A stretch of DNA of 17,448 nt from positions 1 to 17,448 of the forward strand of contig JAWVZU010000048.1 in NCBI GenBank assembly GCA_033722075.1. The letters run 5' to 3'. Positions 1 to 8,073 of the stretch are shown here, one piece after another. This DNA comes from JAWVZU01 sp033722075 (lineage in GTDB: Bacteria > Pseudomonadota > Gammaproteobacteria > Xanthomonadales > SZUA-38). The notes below the pieces were generated by a model. The model did not search any database. It was not told where the DNA came from and saw only the letters and a program-made list of their open reading frames with translations. The number at the start of each line of letters is the position of its first letter. Positions within the stretch are counted from its first letter, which is position 1. A program made the translations under genes and the position numbers.

Positions 1-792
1 CTCGAGGAGCTGACTTCAGATTGGACAGAGCGGCCCTTGATCCTCCGGGGCGAACGGTTGGATTTCACCGGGTTCCACGGTAATCGGGCCGCCCTCCACT
101 TTCGCATCGCGGCATCGCGGGCGGCCCTGTTCGAGTACGACCGCTCCGAACTGCGCCGGCAGGCCCTCGAGGGCGACGGAGAAGCAGCATTCCTGATCTT
201 CGCCTTCCTCGACGCTTGCCGGGGCGCGCCGCGTACGGTACGGGAAGCCGTGGAGAAGAGGGACGAGGATCGGCGCACGACGGTAGATTGGCCAAAGAGA
301 GCGGAATATATCATTCCGCGGGATGAGCGGCTGATGGACGAATGCGCGGGAATTGACCGGGAACGGCTACGCGAAGATACCTACCGCTGGCTGCAGCTTT
401 CCGCTCTGCTGGGATATTCGGCAGGCGTCTATCAATATCTTGCCTACAGCACGGTGGCCGTCGAGTTGGAGTTGCGCGGCTGGGCTGGCGCGGTCGCTGA
501 ATTCCGCAAGCACGCGCTTCACCTGACCGAGAAGATGCTGCGGGAGGATCCGAAGCACGGATTCTGGGTCTCCTACAATCAACAACGAGGGGGAAAGTTC
601 GGTCCGATCGACCTCGTGGCCGCACTCGCCAATCTCAGAGCTCTCGAACTGATCGCTTTCGAAGACCGGGAACAACTCACCGGAGCGATGGAACAGCTTG
701 AAAGGCGTCTGGAAGACGACCAGGTCAAGGCGGCCCGAAAGCGCGGACGTGAACTGTGTATCGAATATGTCCCGCGGGAGTGCGGCGGATGA
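1..792 (+). CDS. Sel1/TPR-like protein, 5'-truncated by the window edge
   Basis: The reading frame is open from base 1 with no in-frame stop, so the gene probably begins upstream; the first possible start inside the window is TTG at 37. The visible 263 residues are rich in alpha-helix, with Ala/Leu/Glu/Arg-rich segments such as GDGEAAFLIFAFLDAC and WLQLSALLGYSAGVYQYL. These resemble degenerate Sel1/TPR helical hairpins. The protein is clearly related to the next gene: GDGEAAF..F.FLDAC matches GDGEAAYALFVILHSC, and the WLQLSALLGY segment matches WLSRSAELGY in the same order. Its TGA stop overlaps the ATG of the next gene by 4 bp, so the two are probably co-transcribed and translationally coupled. 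The downstream copy has an N-terminal membrane anchor, so the missing start of this one may have one too, but that is inference. No catalytic motif is visible and the function is unknown. Confidence 0.75.
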   Translation, partial: LEELTSDWTERPLILRGERLDFTGFHGNRAALHFRIAASRAALFEYDRSELRRQALEGDGEAAFLIFAFLDACRGAPRTVREAVEKRDEDRRTTVDWPKRAEYIIPRDERLMDECAGIDRERLREDTYRWLQLSALLGYSAGVYQYLAYSTVAVELELRGWAGAVAEFRKHALHLTEKMLREDPKHGFWVSYNQQRGGKFGPIDLVAALANLRALELIAFEDREQLTGAMEQLERRLEDDQVKAARKRGRELCIEYVPRECGG

Positions 793-1793
793 GGCGGCTG
801 ATCATCGTTGTCGTCGTCGTGGGATTGCTCGGTTTGTTCCTGGTCTGGCCAGGTAAAGAGCGAGCCCCGGTTGAGCCGCTTTCGCCCGGTCCGAATGAGC
901 TCGCTGCGGAGCAACCACCGTCGACTTCGGAAGGCCCGCCCGGTCTCGATGAACTGGTTCCCCTGGCCGGCGAGCAATCGGAGATGCCGAAGTCCAGCGA
1001 AGCGCCGATCCAGTACGGCACCCGGTTCGATTACCTGGGCCAATCCGAAGATCCGTTTCTCAGCTATCACAGCTTTTTCGAAAAGGTGCTTGCGGAGGGC
1101 CTGTTGTATCCGGTCGATGACCTGTTGGCCGCCGGTGTGGAAGGCGATGGCGAGGCGGCGTATGCCTTGTTCGTCATTCTCCACAGCTGTGAGCTGCTGG
1201 CACCCCAGTCGGCCAAGGAGGCCGCCGCTCGCGAGCACTATCTGGTTGAGCGGCTGGCCAAGGACCCTGACCGGGAAGAGGACTGGTGGGATGAGCTTTC
1301 TTCTGCCAGCGAGCGCCACCTGGAAATCTGCAGTCGCTGGGGTCCGGGCGAAACCTGGACCCAGGCGTGGGAATGGTTGAGCCGTTCGGCGGAGCTCGGC
1401 TATTTCCCGGCCATGCAAGTCTATGCGTCCGCTGAAGGCTCATTCCTGCCCGGGCGCCTGGCGCTCTGGGGCCAGACCGGACGCCTCGAGGAGTACCGCT
1501 CCCGTGTGCCCTACTATCTGCGTCGCCTGCTGGAGACCGGTCGCCCCGAGGCGCTCGCAACGGTGGGCTATCACTATATGAGCGGCGCGCTGATCCCGGA
1601 GGATCCTGCCATGGCCTTCGCGTGGATGCAGGCGGCCGTCATGGCGGCCGAGCTGGCCAACTATACAAGCCGCATGCTCGACCACCTGCGCCTGAAACTC
1701 ACCCCACGGGAACTCCGGGAAGCCAGTGAACTGGCACAAGAGATCTGCCGTCGCTATACGGACGAATCATGCCAACAGATTGATCACCACTAA
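789..1793 (+). CDS. Membrane-anchored Sel1/TPR-like protein
   Basis: 334 residues from ATG at 789, chosen because it forms an ATGA overlap with the upstream stop and because it begins a typical anchor. Residues 3-19 are a hydrophobic run (valine stretch, then GLLGLFLVW) preceded by two arginines. This suggests a single inner-membrane helix or an uncleaved signal, with the rest in the periplasm. Residues about 20-75 are a Pro/Glu/Ser-rich linker. The remainder is helical. Near the C-terminus there is one recognisable Sel1-type repeat, roughly residues 257-290, with the pattern GRPEALATVGYHYMSG followed by DPAMAFAWMQAAV. The upstream gene is a paralogue with the same helical segments in the same order. 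Sel1-type repeats usually serve as protein-interaction scaffolds; the specific partner cannot be read from the sequence. Confidence 0.8.
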   Translation: MRRLIIVVVVVGLLGLFLVWPGKERAPVEPLSPGPNELAAEQPPSTSEGPPGLDELVPLAGEQSEMPKSSEAPIQYGTRFDYLGQSEDPFLSYHSFFEKVLAEGLLYPVDDLLAAGVEGDGEAAYALFVILHSCELLAPQSAKEAAAREHYLVERLAKDPDREEDWWDELSSASERHLEICSRWGPGETWTQAWEWLSRSAELGYFPAMQVYASAEGSFLPGRLALWGQTGRLEEYRSRVPYYLRRLLETGRPEALATVGYHYMSGALIPEDPAMAFAWMQAAVMAAELANYTSRMLDHLRLKLTPRELREASELAQEICRRYTDESCQQIDHH

Positions 1794-1894
1794 TTCTCTG
1801 ATCCTGGACAGGCTAATCATGGGAAAATTCCTACAGACAAGGGCCACATGACGCGGTAGGTTCAAGGCCCATTCCAGTCACGGCAGGGATCGCC

Positions 1895-2878
1895 ATGACC
1901 ATTGCAAGGAAGCACATCGTGCAGCCTCAGTTCTGCCGCTACTACCACATCATCGGCCGCTGCGTGCGGCGCACATTCCTATGCGGGAAGGACCTCGCGA
2001 CGGGACGGGACTACGAGCACCGGCGAGGCTGGATCGTCGAGCGACTCGAGACCCTGGTCTCTGCCTTCTCCATCGAGGTCGCCGGATACTCGATCATGAG
2101 CAATCACTACCACTTGGTCGTGAGGCTCAATCCGGGAATCAACGAGAAGTGGTCGGACGAGGAGGTCTACGAACGTTGGTCGCGGGTCTATACACCACCC
2201 CAGTGGGTCAAGGATGCACACGCCGGAACCGGCGGTGACGATCAGGCCGGTGCCTACCAGACCTGGATCAGCAAGCGCCGGGAGTACCTGGGCGACCTGT
2301 CGTGGTTCATGAAGTGTTTGAACGAGCCGGTCGCCAAGCGGGCCAACAAGGAAGATGGTTGTACCGGCTTTTTCTGGGAGGGCCGCTTCAGGTCGCAGGC
2401 GCTGATGAACGAGAAGGCGTTGTTCTCGTGCCTGGCCTACGTGGACCTCAATCCGATCCGCGCCCGGATCGCACCGACGCCGGAAGCATCAGTCTACACT
2501 TCGATTCGTCAGCGCATTCGGGCCGCACTGCAAAAACCGCCGGAGACGCAGCTTCCACTGATGCCGTTCGCCGACGAAGTGCCGCCGGAAGACGACCCGA
2601 TCCCCTGTACCTTCGACGCGTACGTTCAGCTGGTGGAAACGACCGGGCGAGTCCTCGCCCCGGGCAAGGAAGGGAAGATCCCCGCCTCAGCCGAATCCAC
2701 GCTGGCTCAGCTTGGTTTCAACCAGGCTGACTGGATCAGAGCCATCAATTCCTTCGACGAGAAGACGCCGGCCGCGCTCGGGAGCATCGAAGAGATTCGT
2801 ACTTTGGTGAAGGCGGTACGGGACACGCCGAGGGCCTGGTTCGGCGGCTTTCGACGAGTCGCCGCACTCTTCAGCTGA
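1895..2878 (+). CDS. REP-associated tyrosine transposase (IS200-like HUH, Y1_Tnp family)
   Basis: 327 residues. The HUH histidine pair is H71-Y72-H73 within YSIMSNHYHLVV, and the conserved block DGCTGFFWEGRF is at about 154-165. The likely catalytic tyrosine is Y182 in AYVDLNPIRA, with N186 four residues on, which is the Y-xxx-N/Q arrangement of the IS200/IS605/RAYT family. These enzymes nick and rejoin single-stranded DNA at hairpins, for RAYTs at REP palindromes. The protein is longer than the ~150-200 residue classical RAYTs. Beyond residue 205 it carries a C-terminal extension with no motif I recognise. A Shine-Dalgarno-like AGGGA lies 5 bases before the ATG. No frameshift or stop interrupts it, and no accessory tnpB-like gene or clear terminal repeats are visible. 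It is more likely a domesticated single-copy RAYT or a member of a dispersed family than a complete insertion sequence. Confidence 0.9.
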   Translation: MTIARKHIVQPQFCRYYHIIGRCVRRTFLCGKDLATGRDYEHRRGWIVERLETLVSAFSIEVAGYSIMSNHYHLVVRLNPGINEKWSDEEVYERWSRVYTPPQWVKDAHAGTGGDDQAGAYQTWISKRREYLGDLSWFMKCLNEPVAKRANKEDGCTGFFWEGRFRSQALMNEKALFSCLAYVDLNPIRARIAPTPEASVYTSIRQRIRAALQKPPETQLPLMPFADEVPPEDDPIPCTFDAYVQLVETTGRVLAPGKEGKIPASAESTLAQLGFNQADWIRAINSFDEKTPAALGSIEEIRTLVKAVRDTPRAWFGGFRRVAALFS

Positions 2879-3160
2879 CACTCATTGCTTTCGGCCTCAA
2901 TCAGCGGCTGCTGAGACCCGCGCTCGTCTTCGCGAGGCCAAACAGCCCTGACTAGATCGACCAAACGAATGCGCCGCACCACGGAACGCCTGGAATGATC
3001 TTTTGACTCAATTGCTTTAACGAGGACGATTGACTTTCGCGATGAAAGGGAGTTCGGCCTCTTCTCAACATCAGACTGTCCAAGTTTAGGAAAGATGCAG
3101 ATCGGTGTTTGCCCTACCATTAGCGATACAACCGCTACCCCTTACGGGCTGGCCGAACCC
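2879..3160. other. Gene-free stretch, AT-rich compared with neighbours
   Basis: About 280 bases between the transposase stop and the GIY-YIG gene with no convincing coding sequence on either strand. By direct count, 3001-3120 is 45% GC (54 of 120), against 63% in a sampled line of the transposase gene. The only structures seen are a small hairpin at 2901-2914 (TCAGC, loop GGCT, GCTGA) just after the transposase and an imperfect CTTTC/GAAAG hairpin near 3033-3047. Neither has the T-run of an intrinsic terminator. It may be decayed sequence or a regulatory region for the small gene downstream. Confidence 0.5.
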
Positions 3161-3415
3161 ATGAACTGGCAGATCTACATCATCCAATGCTCTGACGGCT
3201 CGCTCTATACCGGGGTGAGCACCGACCCTCAACGTCGATTTCGGGAGCACCGCAGTGGCGGCCCACGCGCTGCGAAGTTCTTTCGCGGCCGACGCGCCGA
3301 GCGCCTCGCCTATGTGGAAACGGGGCTTACCCGCAGTGAGGCGTGCCGCCGGGAGTGGGAGATCAAACAGTTGGGCCGGGCGGGCAAGTTACGGTTGATT
3401 GCGGGCCAGCAGTGA
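3161..3415 (+). CDS. GIY-YIG nuclease-family protein (UPF0213/YhbQ-like)
   Basis: 84 residues. The GIY-YIG core is present as YIIQC near the N-terminus and YTGVS about 12 residues later, followed by the basic helix QRRFREH. The next part, GGPRAAKFFRGRRAE, corresponds to the usual GAKYTRGRRP segment of this family. The conserved acidic-basic helix REWEIKQL near residue 70 carries the likely metal-binding glutamate. Size and motif order fit the small single-domain UPF0213 group, which are believed to be nucleases or DNA-binding proteins of poorly defined role. I chose ATG 3161 because family homology begins there. An in-frame ATG at 3095 has a better ribosome-binding sequence (AGGAAAG immediately upstream) and would add 22 residues with no family resemblance. 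The true start is therefore uncertain, although the gene itself is clear. Confidence 0.88.
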   Translation: MNWQIYIIQCSDGSLYTGVSTDPQRRFREHRSGGPRAAKFFRGRRAERLAYVETGLTRSEACRREWEIKQLGRAGKLRLIAGQQ

Positions 3416-3459
3416 AGGTGCAGAAAGTGCGCATATCGGCGGCTTGTTCACGCTCCGGC

Positions 3460-3465
3460 TAAAAT
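3460..3465 (+). promoter_or_regulatory. -10-like TAAAAT directly before the Asp-box protein gene
   Basis: TAAAAT matches the sigma-70 -10 consensus at 5 of 6 positions. Transcription would begin about 7 bases later, near 3472, which is almost exactly at the ATG at 3473. That would make the mRNA leaderless. No good -35 is seen at the standard spacing; TTGTTC at 3444 is only 10 bases upstream. Low confidence. Confidence 0.3.
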
Positions 3466-3472
3466 GGGGGCC

Positions 3473-6400
3473 ATGAGCCGCTACGCTTTTCTTTTCCTCA
3501 TTACCCTGAGCGTCCTGCTGGTGCCTGCCTCCAGGGTCGAATCTCCAGCAGCACCGACGCTTGCATATCCGCCGATTCCAAAGTCGGCCGCCTGGGAGCG
3601 CGCCCAGTGGCACGTCCAGAAGCGTCTGGCGCCGGGCACTGATCGGTTGCCGATGGATGCGCTGCAGCCGGCGCGGGAAGCCATGGCCAAGATGCCGCGG
3701 TCTCACGCCCCGGGCCGCTACGTTGCCCACAACCCTGACCGGGTGCCGAAATCTCCCGCAGCCTGGGAGTCCCTGGGTCCAGACCAGAAGGGCGGGCGGA
3801 CCCGGCGCATCGTATTCGATTTGAATGGCACGACCTATGCCGCCGGCGTGTCTGGCGGGGTGTGGCGGCGCGAAGCGGGCCGCTGGGTTGCGCTGGGCGA
3901 CCGCCTGGTGAATGCGAACGTCGGTGCGCTGGCCATCTCGCCGGCCGATGACAACGTCCATTACGCCGGAACAGGGGAGCTCTACCGGCGCACCAATCGG
4001 CCCTACTCCAGCATGACCGGGTCGGGTATGTTCAAGACCACCAACGCCGGGGCGGACTGGGTGCAACTCAGTGCGACCGTCAACGACGATTTCGCCTATG
4101 TGAGCGACATCGTCATCTCGCCCAATGATCCGAACCGGCTCTATGCGGCGACGAACAGCGGAATCTGGCGCTCGGACGATGGCGGCGTTAGCTTCGTCCA
4201 GACTCTGGCGACCAGCGCCGAATCCGGTCCGCGCTTCGAAGGGTGCACGGATCTGGAAATCCGGCGGGACCTGGCCCGCGATTGGGTGCTGGCGACCTGC
4301 GCCTCGCGCTCCACGGACGATCGCTACTATCTCCCCGGCCTGCTTCCGGATGCCTGCAACGGTCCCTGCGATTCGCGGATCTTCCTCAACCGGGACGCCG
4401 ACGCTGGAGGAAGCTGGGAGGTGGTGCTCAGCGAGACCGGGATGGGCCGCGTTTCACTGGCCGCGTTCCCAGGCGACCCCTCAATTCTCTACGCACTGGC
4501 AGCCAGCAATCAGCGCGGACCGGACAAGAACGGCGACGGGCTCGGCGACTACGAGAACGGCCTTCATGCCGTCTTCCGCAGCGACGACGGCGGTCAGAGC
4601 TGGGCGGCGACCCTGCGCAATTCGAGCGACGACCCGGTCAGCACCTGGATTCTCTCTTTTGGGTGGCAGGCCCGGGCCGACGACCAGACGCCCTATGGCG
4701 CCGGCTGGTACAACCAGGCCATCGCGGTCGACCCCGACGACCCCGATGTCGTCTGGGCCGGAGGGATGCAGCTCTATCGCTCTGATGACGGGGGTGCGAG
4801 CTTCGGATTGATGTCCAACTACCGCGAGGATCCGGAGGTTCCGGCATCTCGAGGCCCCTACATGCACCCGGATATTCACACCCTGGTGTTCGATGCTGCC
4901 GGGCAGCTCTGGATCGGCAACGACGGTGGGGTCTGGGTGGCGACCAATGCCGATGCACCGGCGGATTTCACCAATGATGGCTATCGCTCGCTGATGACCG
5001 AGGGCGCGCGATTCGACGCCCGCGTATCCGGCTTCACCACGACCCAGTTCTATCACGGCACCGTTTCGTCGGACGGCGACATCGTCTTCGGCGGCATGCA
5101 GGACAACGGGACCGATGCCCTGAACCTGCCGGGATATCCTTTCTGGCTGACGACCTACGGCGGCGATGGCGCCTACTCAGCCTATGACCCGGACGGACCG
5201 TTCTATTTCTTCTCGGCTCAGGGCCCGACCTTGTCGCGGATGAACGGAAACTACGAGTACACCTGGCTGGGCGACAACATCACCCGGATCGTCCCGGGCC
5301 CCGACGAGTTCATGTTCATCACGCCCTACGTCCTCGATCCGTCGGACCGGACTCGGTTGTTCCTCGGCGGCAAACGCCTTTACCGGGGTTCCGCATCCGG
5401 TGACCTGTGGACGGTCGCCTCGGCGCCGTTCGGCAACACGTTCTATGACAAGGCCAACGCGCTTGCCGTCTCGCCGACCAATCCGGCCTGGATGCTGATC
5501 GGTACCGGCAACGCAATCTACAAGAACCGCATCGCCGGTTTCAGCCACCGCGGAACCAGCCTCCCGTCCACTTCGCCCCGGGAGGGCTGGGTGTCGTCCC
5601 TCACCTTCGACCCCAACGACGAGAACATCGCCTACGCCACCTATTCCAGCTTTGGCGGGGACCATGTCTGGAAGTCGACCGACGGCGGCGAAAGCTTCTT
5701 TCCCATTGATGGGCAGGGCGACGGGCGTCTTCCGGACGTCCCGGTGCATTCGCTGGCCGTTGATCCGTCGAATCCCGACCACCTGTACATCGGCACCGAT
5801 CTTGGGATCTTCTTCACCGCCGACGGCGGCGAGCAGTGGCAGGTTGAAGAGACGGGCTTCGGCGGCGCAATCGTCGAGCGGGTGGTGATCAACGATCGGG
5901 AGGATGCCGGCACGGCCTGGCTGTTCGCCTTCACTTACGGCCGCGGTGTGTGGCGGGCGCCGCTCGCCGAGATCGACGGGCAGCCGCGCTATACCATCAA
6001 CCCGGCCGTCAATGGCTTCTGGTATGACGCCAACGAACCCGGCCACGGCCTCCAGGTTCAGGTCATCGACCAGGGAGGCAGCCCCGCGCTGTTGGCGACC
6101 TGGTATGTCTACTACGACGGAGAACCTCTGTGGATGATCGGCGTTGGCGAGATCGAGGGCGATCGTGCCGTGGTACCGATGACCGTCACGCGTGGGACCG
6201 GCTTCGGCCCGGATTTCGAGAGCGGCGAGGTCGTTCGAGAGGACTGGGGAGAGCTGCAGCTGGTCTTCAGCGGCGATGAAGAACTGGACGTCCGCTGGCA
6301 ATCCCCCTTCGGCGACGGCGAGGCAGGCACCCTGGCCATGATTCACCTGAGCAAGCCCACCGCCATTTCGGTTTCCGGTGCCGATGTAGGGTTCTGCACC

Positions 6401-6769
6401 TCGGGTCTCTACTGGAATCCGGACCAGAACGGGCAGGGGCTATTGGTCGAGACCGTGGTCCAGGATGGAGAACCGGCGCTTGCCTGGTCCTGGTACAACT
6501 ATCGGGATGGCGGCCAGCTGTGGCTGGTCGGCAGCGGTCGTTTCGAAGGCGACCGCGTGACCGCCGAGGCCTTCGCCGGAGTCCAGGGCGAATTTCCGCC
6601 GCGCTTCGATGCAGCGACCGCCGAAGTTGAGCGCTGGGGCACGGTCGAGTTCGAGTTCACCGGTGAGCGCCAGTTCACGCTCCACTGGAATCCCGACGGC
6701 CAACCGGAATCGGTCGGATCGCTGGACTACGAACAGCTGGCCTTCCTGGCCGACGGCGGGTGTTCCTGA
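3473..6769 (+). CDS. Exported Asp-box (BNR/VPS10-like) beta-propeller protein with tandem C-terminal domain
   Basis: 1098 residues from ATG 3473; ATG 3464 is in frame but overlaps the -10-like element. In the numbering from 3464, a signal peptide covers about residues 5-22 (RYAFLFLITLSVLLV, then PAS), so the protein is probably periplasmic or secreted. Residues ~100-835 form propeller blades of the WESLGPDQKGGRTR type, as in BNR/VPS10-like proteins. Asp-box motifs (S/T-x-D-x-G-x-x-F/W) are visible near 192, 237, 373, 440, 738 and 785, for example SDDGGQSW and STDGGESF. A calcium-loop-like DKNGDGLGD is at 354-362. Residues ~848-965 and ~978-1093 are two copies of a domain sharing GxGLxV, PAL...WY.Y.DG..LW..G.G..EGDR, and a later WG element. 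No sialidase RIP motif or other catalytic signature is seen, so binding or adhesion is as likely as hydrolysis. It converges with the Sel1 gene 7 bp downstream. Confidence 0.9.
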   Translation: MSRYAFLFLITLSVLLVPASRVESPAAPTLAYPPIPKSAAWERAQWHVQKRLAPGTDRLPMDALQPAREAMAKMPRSHAPGRYVAHNPDRVPKSPAAWESLGPDQKGGRTRRIVFDLNGTTYAAGVSGGVWRREAGRWVALGDRLVNANVGALAISPADDNVHYAGTGELYRRTNRPYSSMTGSGMFKTTNAGADWVQLSATVNDDFAYVSDIVISPNDPNRLYAATNSGIWRSDDGGVSFVQTLATSAESGPRFEGCTDLEIRRDLARDWVLATCASRSTDDRYYLPGLLPDACNGPCDSRIFLNRDADAGGSWEVVLSETGMGRVSLAAFPGDPSILYALAASNQRGPDKNGDGLGDYENGLHAVFRSDDGGQSWAATLRNSSDDPVSTWILSFGWQARADDQTPYGAGWYNQAIAVDPDDPDVVWAGGMQLYRSDDGGASFGLMSNYREDPEVPASRGPYMHPDIHTLVFDAAGQLWIGNDGGVWVATNADAPADFTNDGYRSLMTEGARFDARVSGFTTTQFYHGTVSSDGDIVFGGMQDNGTDALNLPGYPFWLTTYGGDGAYSAYDPDGPFYFFSAQGPTLSRMNGNYEYTWLGDNITRIVPGPDEFMFITPYVLDPSDRTRLFLGGKRLYRGSASGDLWTVASAPFGNTFYDKANALAVSPTNPAWMLIGTGNAIYKNRIAGFSHRGTSLPSTSPREGWVSSLTFDPNDENIAYATYSSFGGDHVWKSTDGGESFFPIDGQGDGRLPDVPVHSLAVDPSNPDHLYIGTDLGIFFTADGGEQWQVEETGFGGAIVERVVINDREDAGTAWLFAFTYGRGVWRAPLAEIDGQPRYTINPAVNGFWYDANEPGHGLQVQVIDQGGSPALLATWYVYYDGEPLWMIGVGEIEGDRAVVPMTVTRGTGFGPDFESGEVVREDWGELQLVFSGDEELDVRWQSPFGDGEAGTLAMIHLSKPTAISVSGADVGFCTSGLYWNPDQNGQGLLVETVVQDGEPALAWSWYNYRDGGQLWLVGSGRFEGDRVTAEAFAGVQGEFPPRFDAATAEVERWGTVEFEFTGERQFTLHWNPDGQPESVGSLDYEQLAFLADGGCS

Positions 6770-6776
6770 AAAGAGG

Positions 6777-8048
6777 TCAGTAGGGTCGCCGGCCCTTGTT
6801 GCCGGTGACCATGAACGCCATGGTCTTGTCTGGACGCTCCCATTGATCGGCCCGGGCCGCCGCTGCGGCACGCTGGGCCTCGTCCATCTGCCCGGCGAGA
6901 TGGTCGAGCAGTGCCTGGCCCTGGCCCTGCGGTCGATGCAGGACCGACAGTACGCCCCACATCCAGGCGTCTTCATGCTTTTCTTCCTGGGCGAAGGCCA
7001 GTCCCATCGAAAACATGGCATCGTCTTCTTCGCAGGCTATGGCGTATTCGAACAGTTCCTTGGCGAGCACCCGGTCCATCTCCACCCCCTTGCCCTGGAC
7101 GTACATGATGCCCAGGTTGTGAGCTGCGCCCCCGTGACCCTTCATGGTGGCGTGCTGGTAGCACTGCTCGGCCGCGGCGAGATTGATCTCCGTGCCGCCG
7201 CCGTGCTCGTAGCACAGGCCCAGGGAGAACAGGGCATCCGGATGGTCCTGGTGGGCGGCAGCGCGATAGTACTGGAAGGCACGCTGCATGTCGGCGGGCA
7301 CGCCTCGACCGAGGCGATAGGCCTGACCGGCTTCGTAGAGACCCGCCGCGCATCCCTGTTCCGCCGAGCGCATGATCCACCGGGTGGCGGCATCCGGGTC
7401 TTCCTCGAACAGATCGACGGCAACGTTGACCATAGCAATGCCGTGACCAGCTTCGGCGGCCTTGCGAAACAGCTTGCGGGCCGTCTCCGGCTGCGGTGAA
7501 ACACCGCGCCCGGTTTGCAGGCTGACGCCGAGCTGGAACATGGCTTCGGGGTCGCCGGCTTCGGCGGCGCGCTTGAAGAGCTGGTTGGCTCGCCGAGGAT
7601 CGGCAGCAAGACGATCGCCGTTCATCAGATGCGCACCCAGCACGCGGAAGGCTTTCGTTTCGCCCGCTTCGCCGGCTTGCTCCAGGCACCGGGCGCCACG
7701 TTCGGAATCCATGGGCACGCTGCCCTCCCCGGTAATGAGGACGTCGCCGAGAAAGGCCAGCGCTTCCGTATCGCCCAGCTTGGCCGCCTTTTCCAGGGCC
7801 GGTAGGCCGAGGTCCGCGCGCGGCGACTGGTTCTGCCGCGGGAGGATTCTGAGGGTAATCAGGGCGACGTTGAAACAGGCATCGCGGTGGTCCTGGTCGG
7901 CAGCTGCCTGGTACCAGTTCAGCGCCTGACCCAGGTCGACCGGCTGCTCGTACAACCCCTGCTGATAGATGTTGCCGAGCTGATACTGCGCGGTCGCATC
8001 ACCCCGTTCGGCGCGTTCTCGGATCTCATCGAGTGATGGTTTCTGCAT
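6777..8048 (-). CDS. Cytoplasmic Sel1-repeat (SLR) protein
   Basis: 423 residues beginning MQKPSLDEIR. The start is supported by a GGGAGG ribosome-binding site (8057-8062) 8 bases upstream; the longer reading frame adds an Arg/Pro-rich stretch that looks non-coding. The protein is almost entirely Sel1 repeats of ~36 residues: A-x-x-x-L-G-x-x-Y-x-x-G-x-G followed by A-x-x-x-x-x-x-A-A-x-x-G/D-x. Examples are residues 18-53, 168-202 (FQLGVSLQTGRGV), 237-268 (YEAGQAYRLGRGV), 272-304 and 308-340. There are about 8-9 repeats, some degenerate, then a ~70-residue helical tail. No signal peptide is seen, so it is probably a cytoplasmic scaffold that assembles protein complexes. Despite the shared repeat type it is not obviously a close copy of the two Sel1-like genes at the window start. 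It is divergent from the PhoD-like gene across a 134-bp gap. Confidence 0.88.
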   Translation of the reverse strand: MQKPSLDEIRERAERGDATAQYQLGNIYQQGLYEQPVDLGQALNWYQAAADQDHRDACFNVALITLRILPRQNQSPRADLGLPALEKAAKLGDTEALAFLGDVLITGEGSVPMDSERGARCLEQAGEAGETKAFRVLGAHLMNGDRLAADPRRANQLFKRAAEAGDPEAMFQLGVSLQTGRGVSPQPETARKLFRKAAEAGHGIAMVNVAVDLFEEDPDAATRWIMRSAEQGCAAGLYEAGQAYRLGRGVPADMQRAFQYYRAAAHQDHPDALFSLGLCYEHGGGTEINLAAAEQCYQHATMKGHGGAAHNLGIMYVQGKGVEMDRVLAKELFEYAIACEEDDAMFSMGLAFAQEEKHEDAWMWGVLSVLHRPQGQGQALLDHLAGQMDEAQRAAAAARADQWERPDKTMAFMVTGNKGRRPY

Positions 8049-8073
8049 GGGCCATGCCTCCCATTGAACTCTG

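Noticed and set aside
579..1418. 279-codon open frame on the minus strand across the two Sel1-like genes
   Set aside because: It spans the junction of two coupled plus-strand genes whose products are paralogous to each other. The antisense product resembles nothing.
1841..1870. GGGCC...GGCCC inverted repeat before the transposase as a REP or terminal repeat
   Set aside because: Arms are only 5 bp with a 20-base loop and there is no matching copy downstream of the gene.
1895..2878. Idea that the transposase lacks its catalytic tyrosine
   Set aside because: I first looked for it in the helix before FWEGR, where no Tyr is present. In this family the nucleophile is in the Y-xxx-N motif, present here as Y182/N186.
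3095..3160. In-frame extension of the GIY-YIG gene to ATG 3095
   Set aside because: The added 22 residues have no family resemblance and lie in AT-rich DNA. It is kept as an alternative only, because the ribosome-binding site is better.
1895..3415. HUH transposase plus GIY-YIG nuclease as a two-gene nuclease system
   Set aside because: They are on the same strand but separated by about 280 bp of compositionally different DNA with no sign of an operon. Both families are common as single genes.
5177..6346. 389-codon open frame on the minus strand opposite the Asp-box protein
   Set aside because: It mirrors the propeller codons, has no family signature, and lacks a credible start region.
3473..6769. 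Assignment of the Asp-box protein as a sialidase
   Set aside because: Asp-box repeats alone are structural. No RIP motif or catalytic Arg/Glu/Tyr pattern of sialidases is visible.
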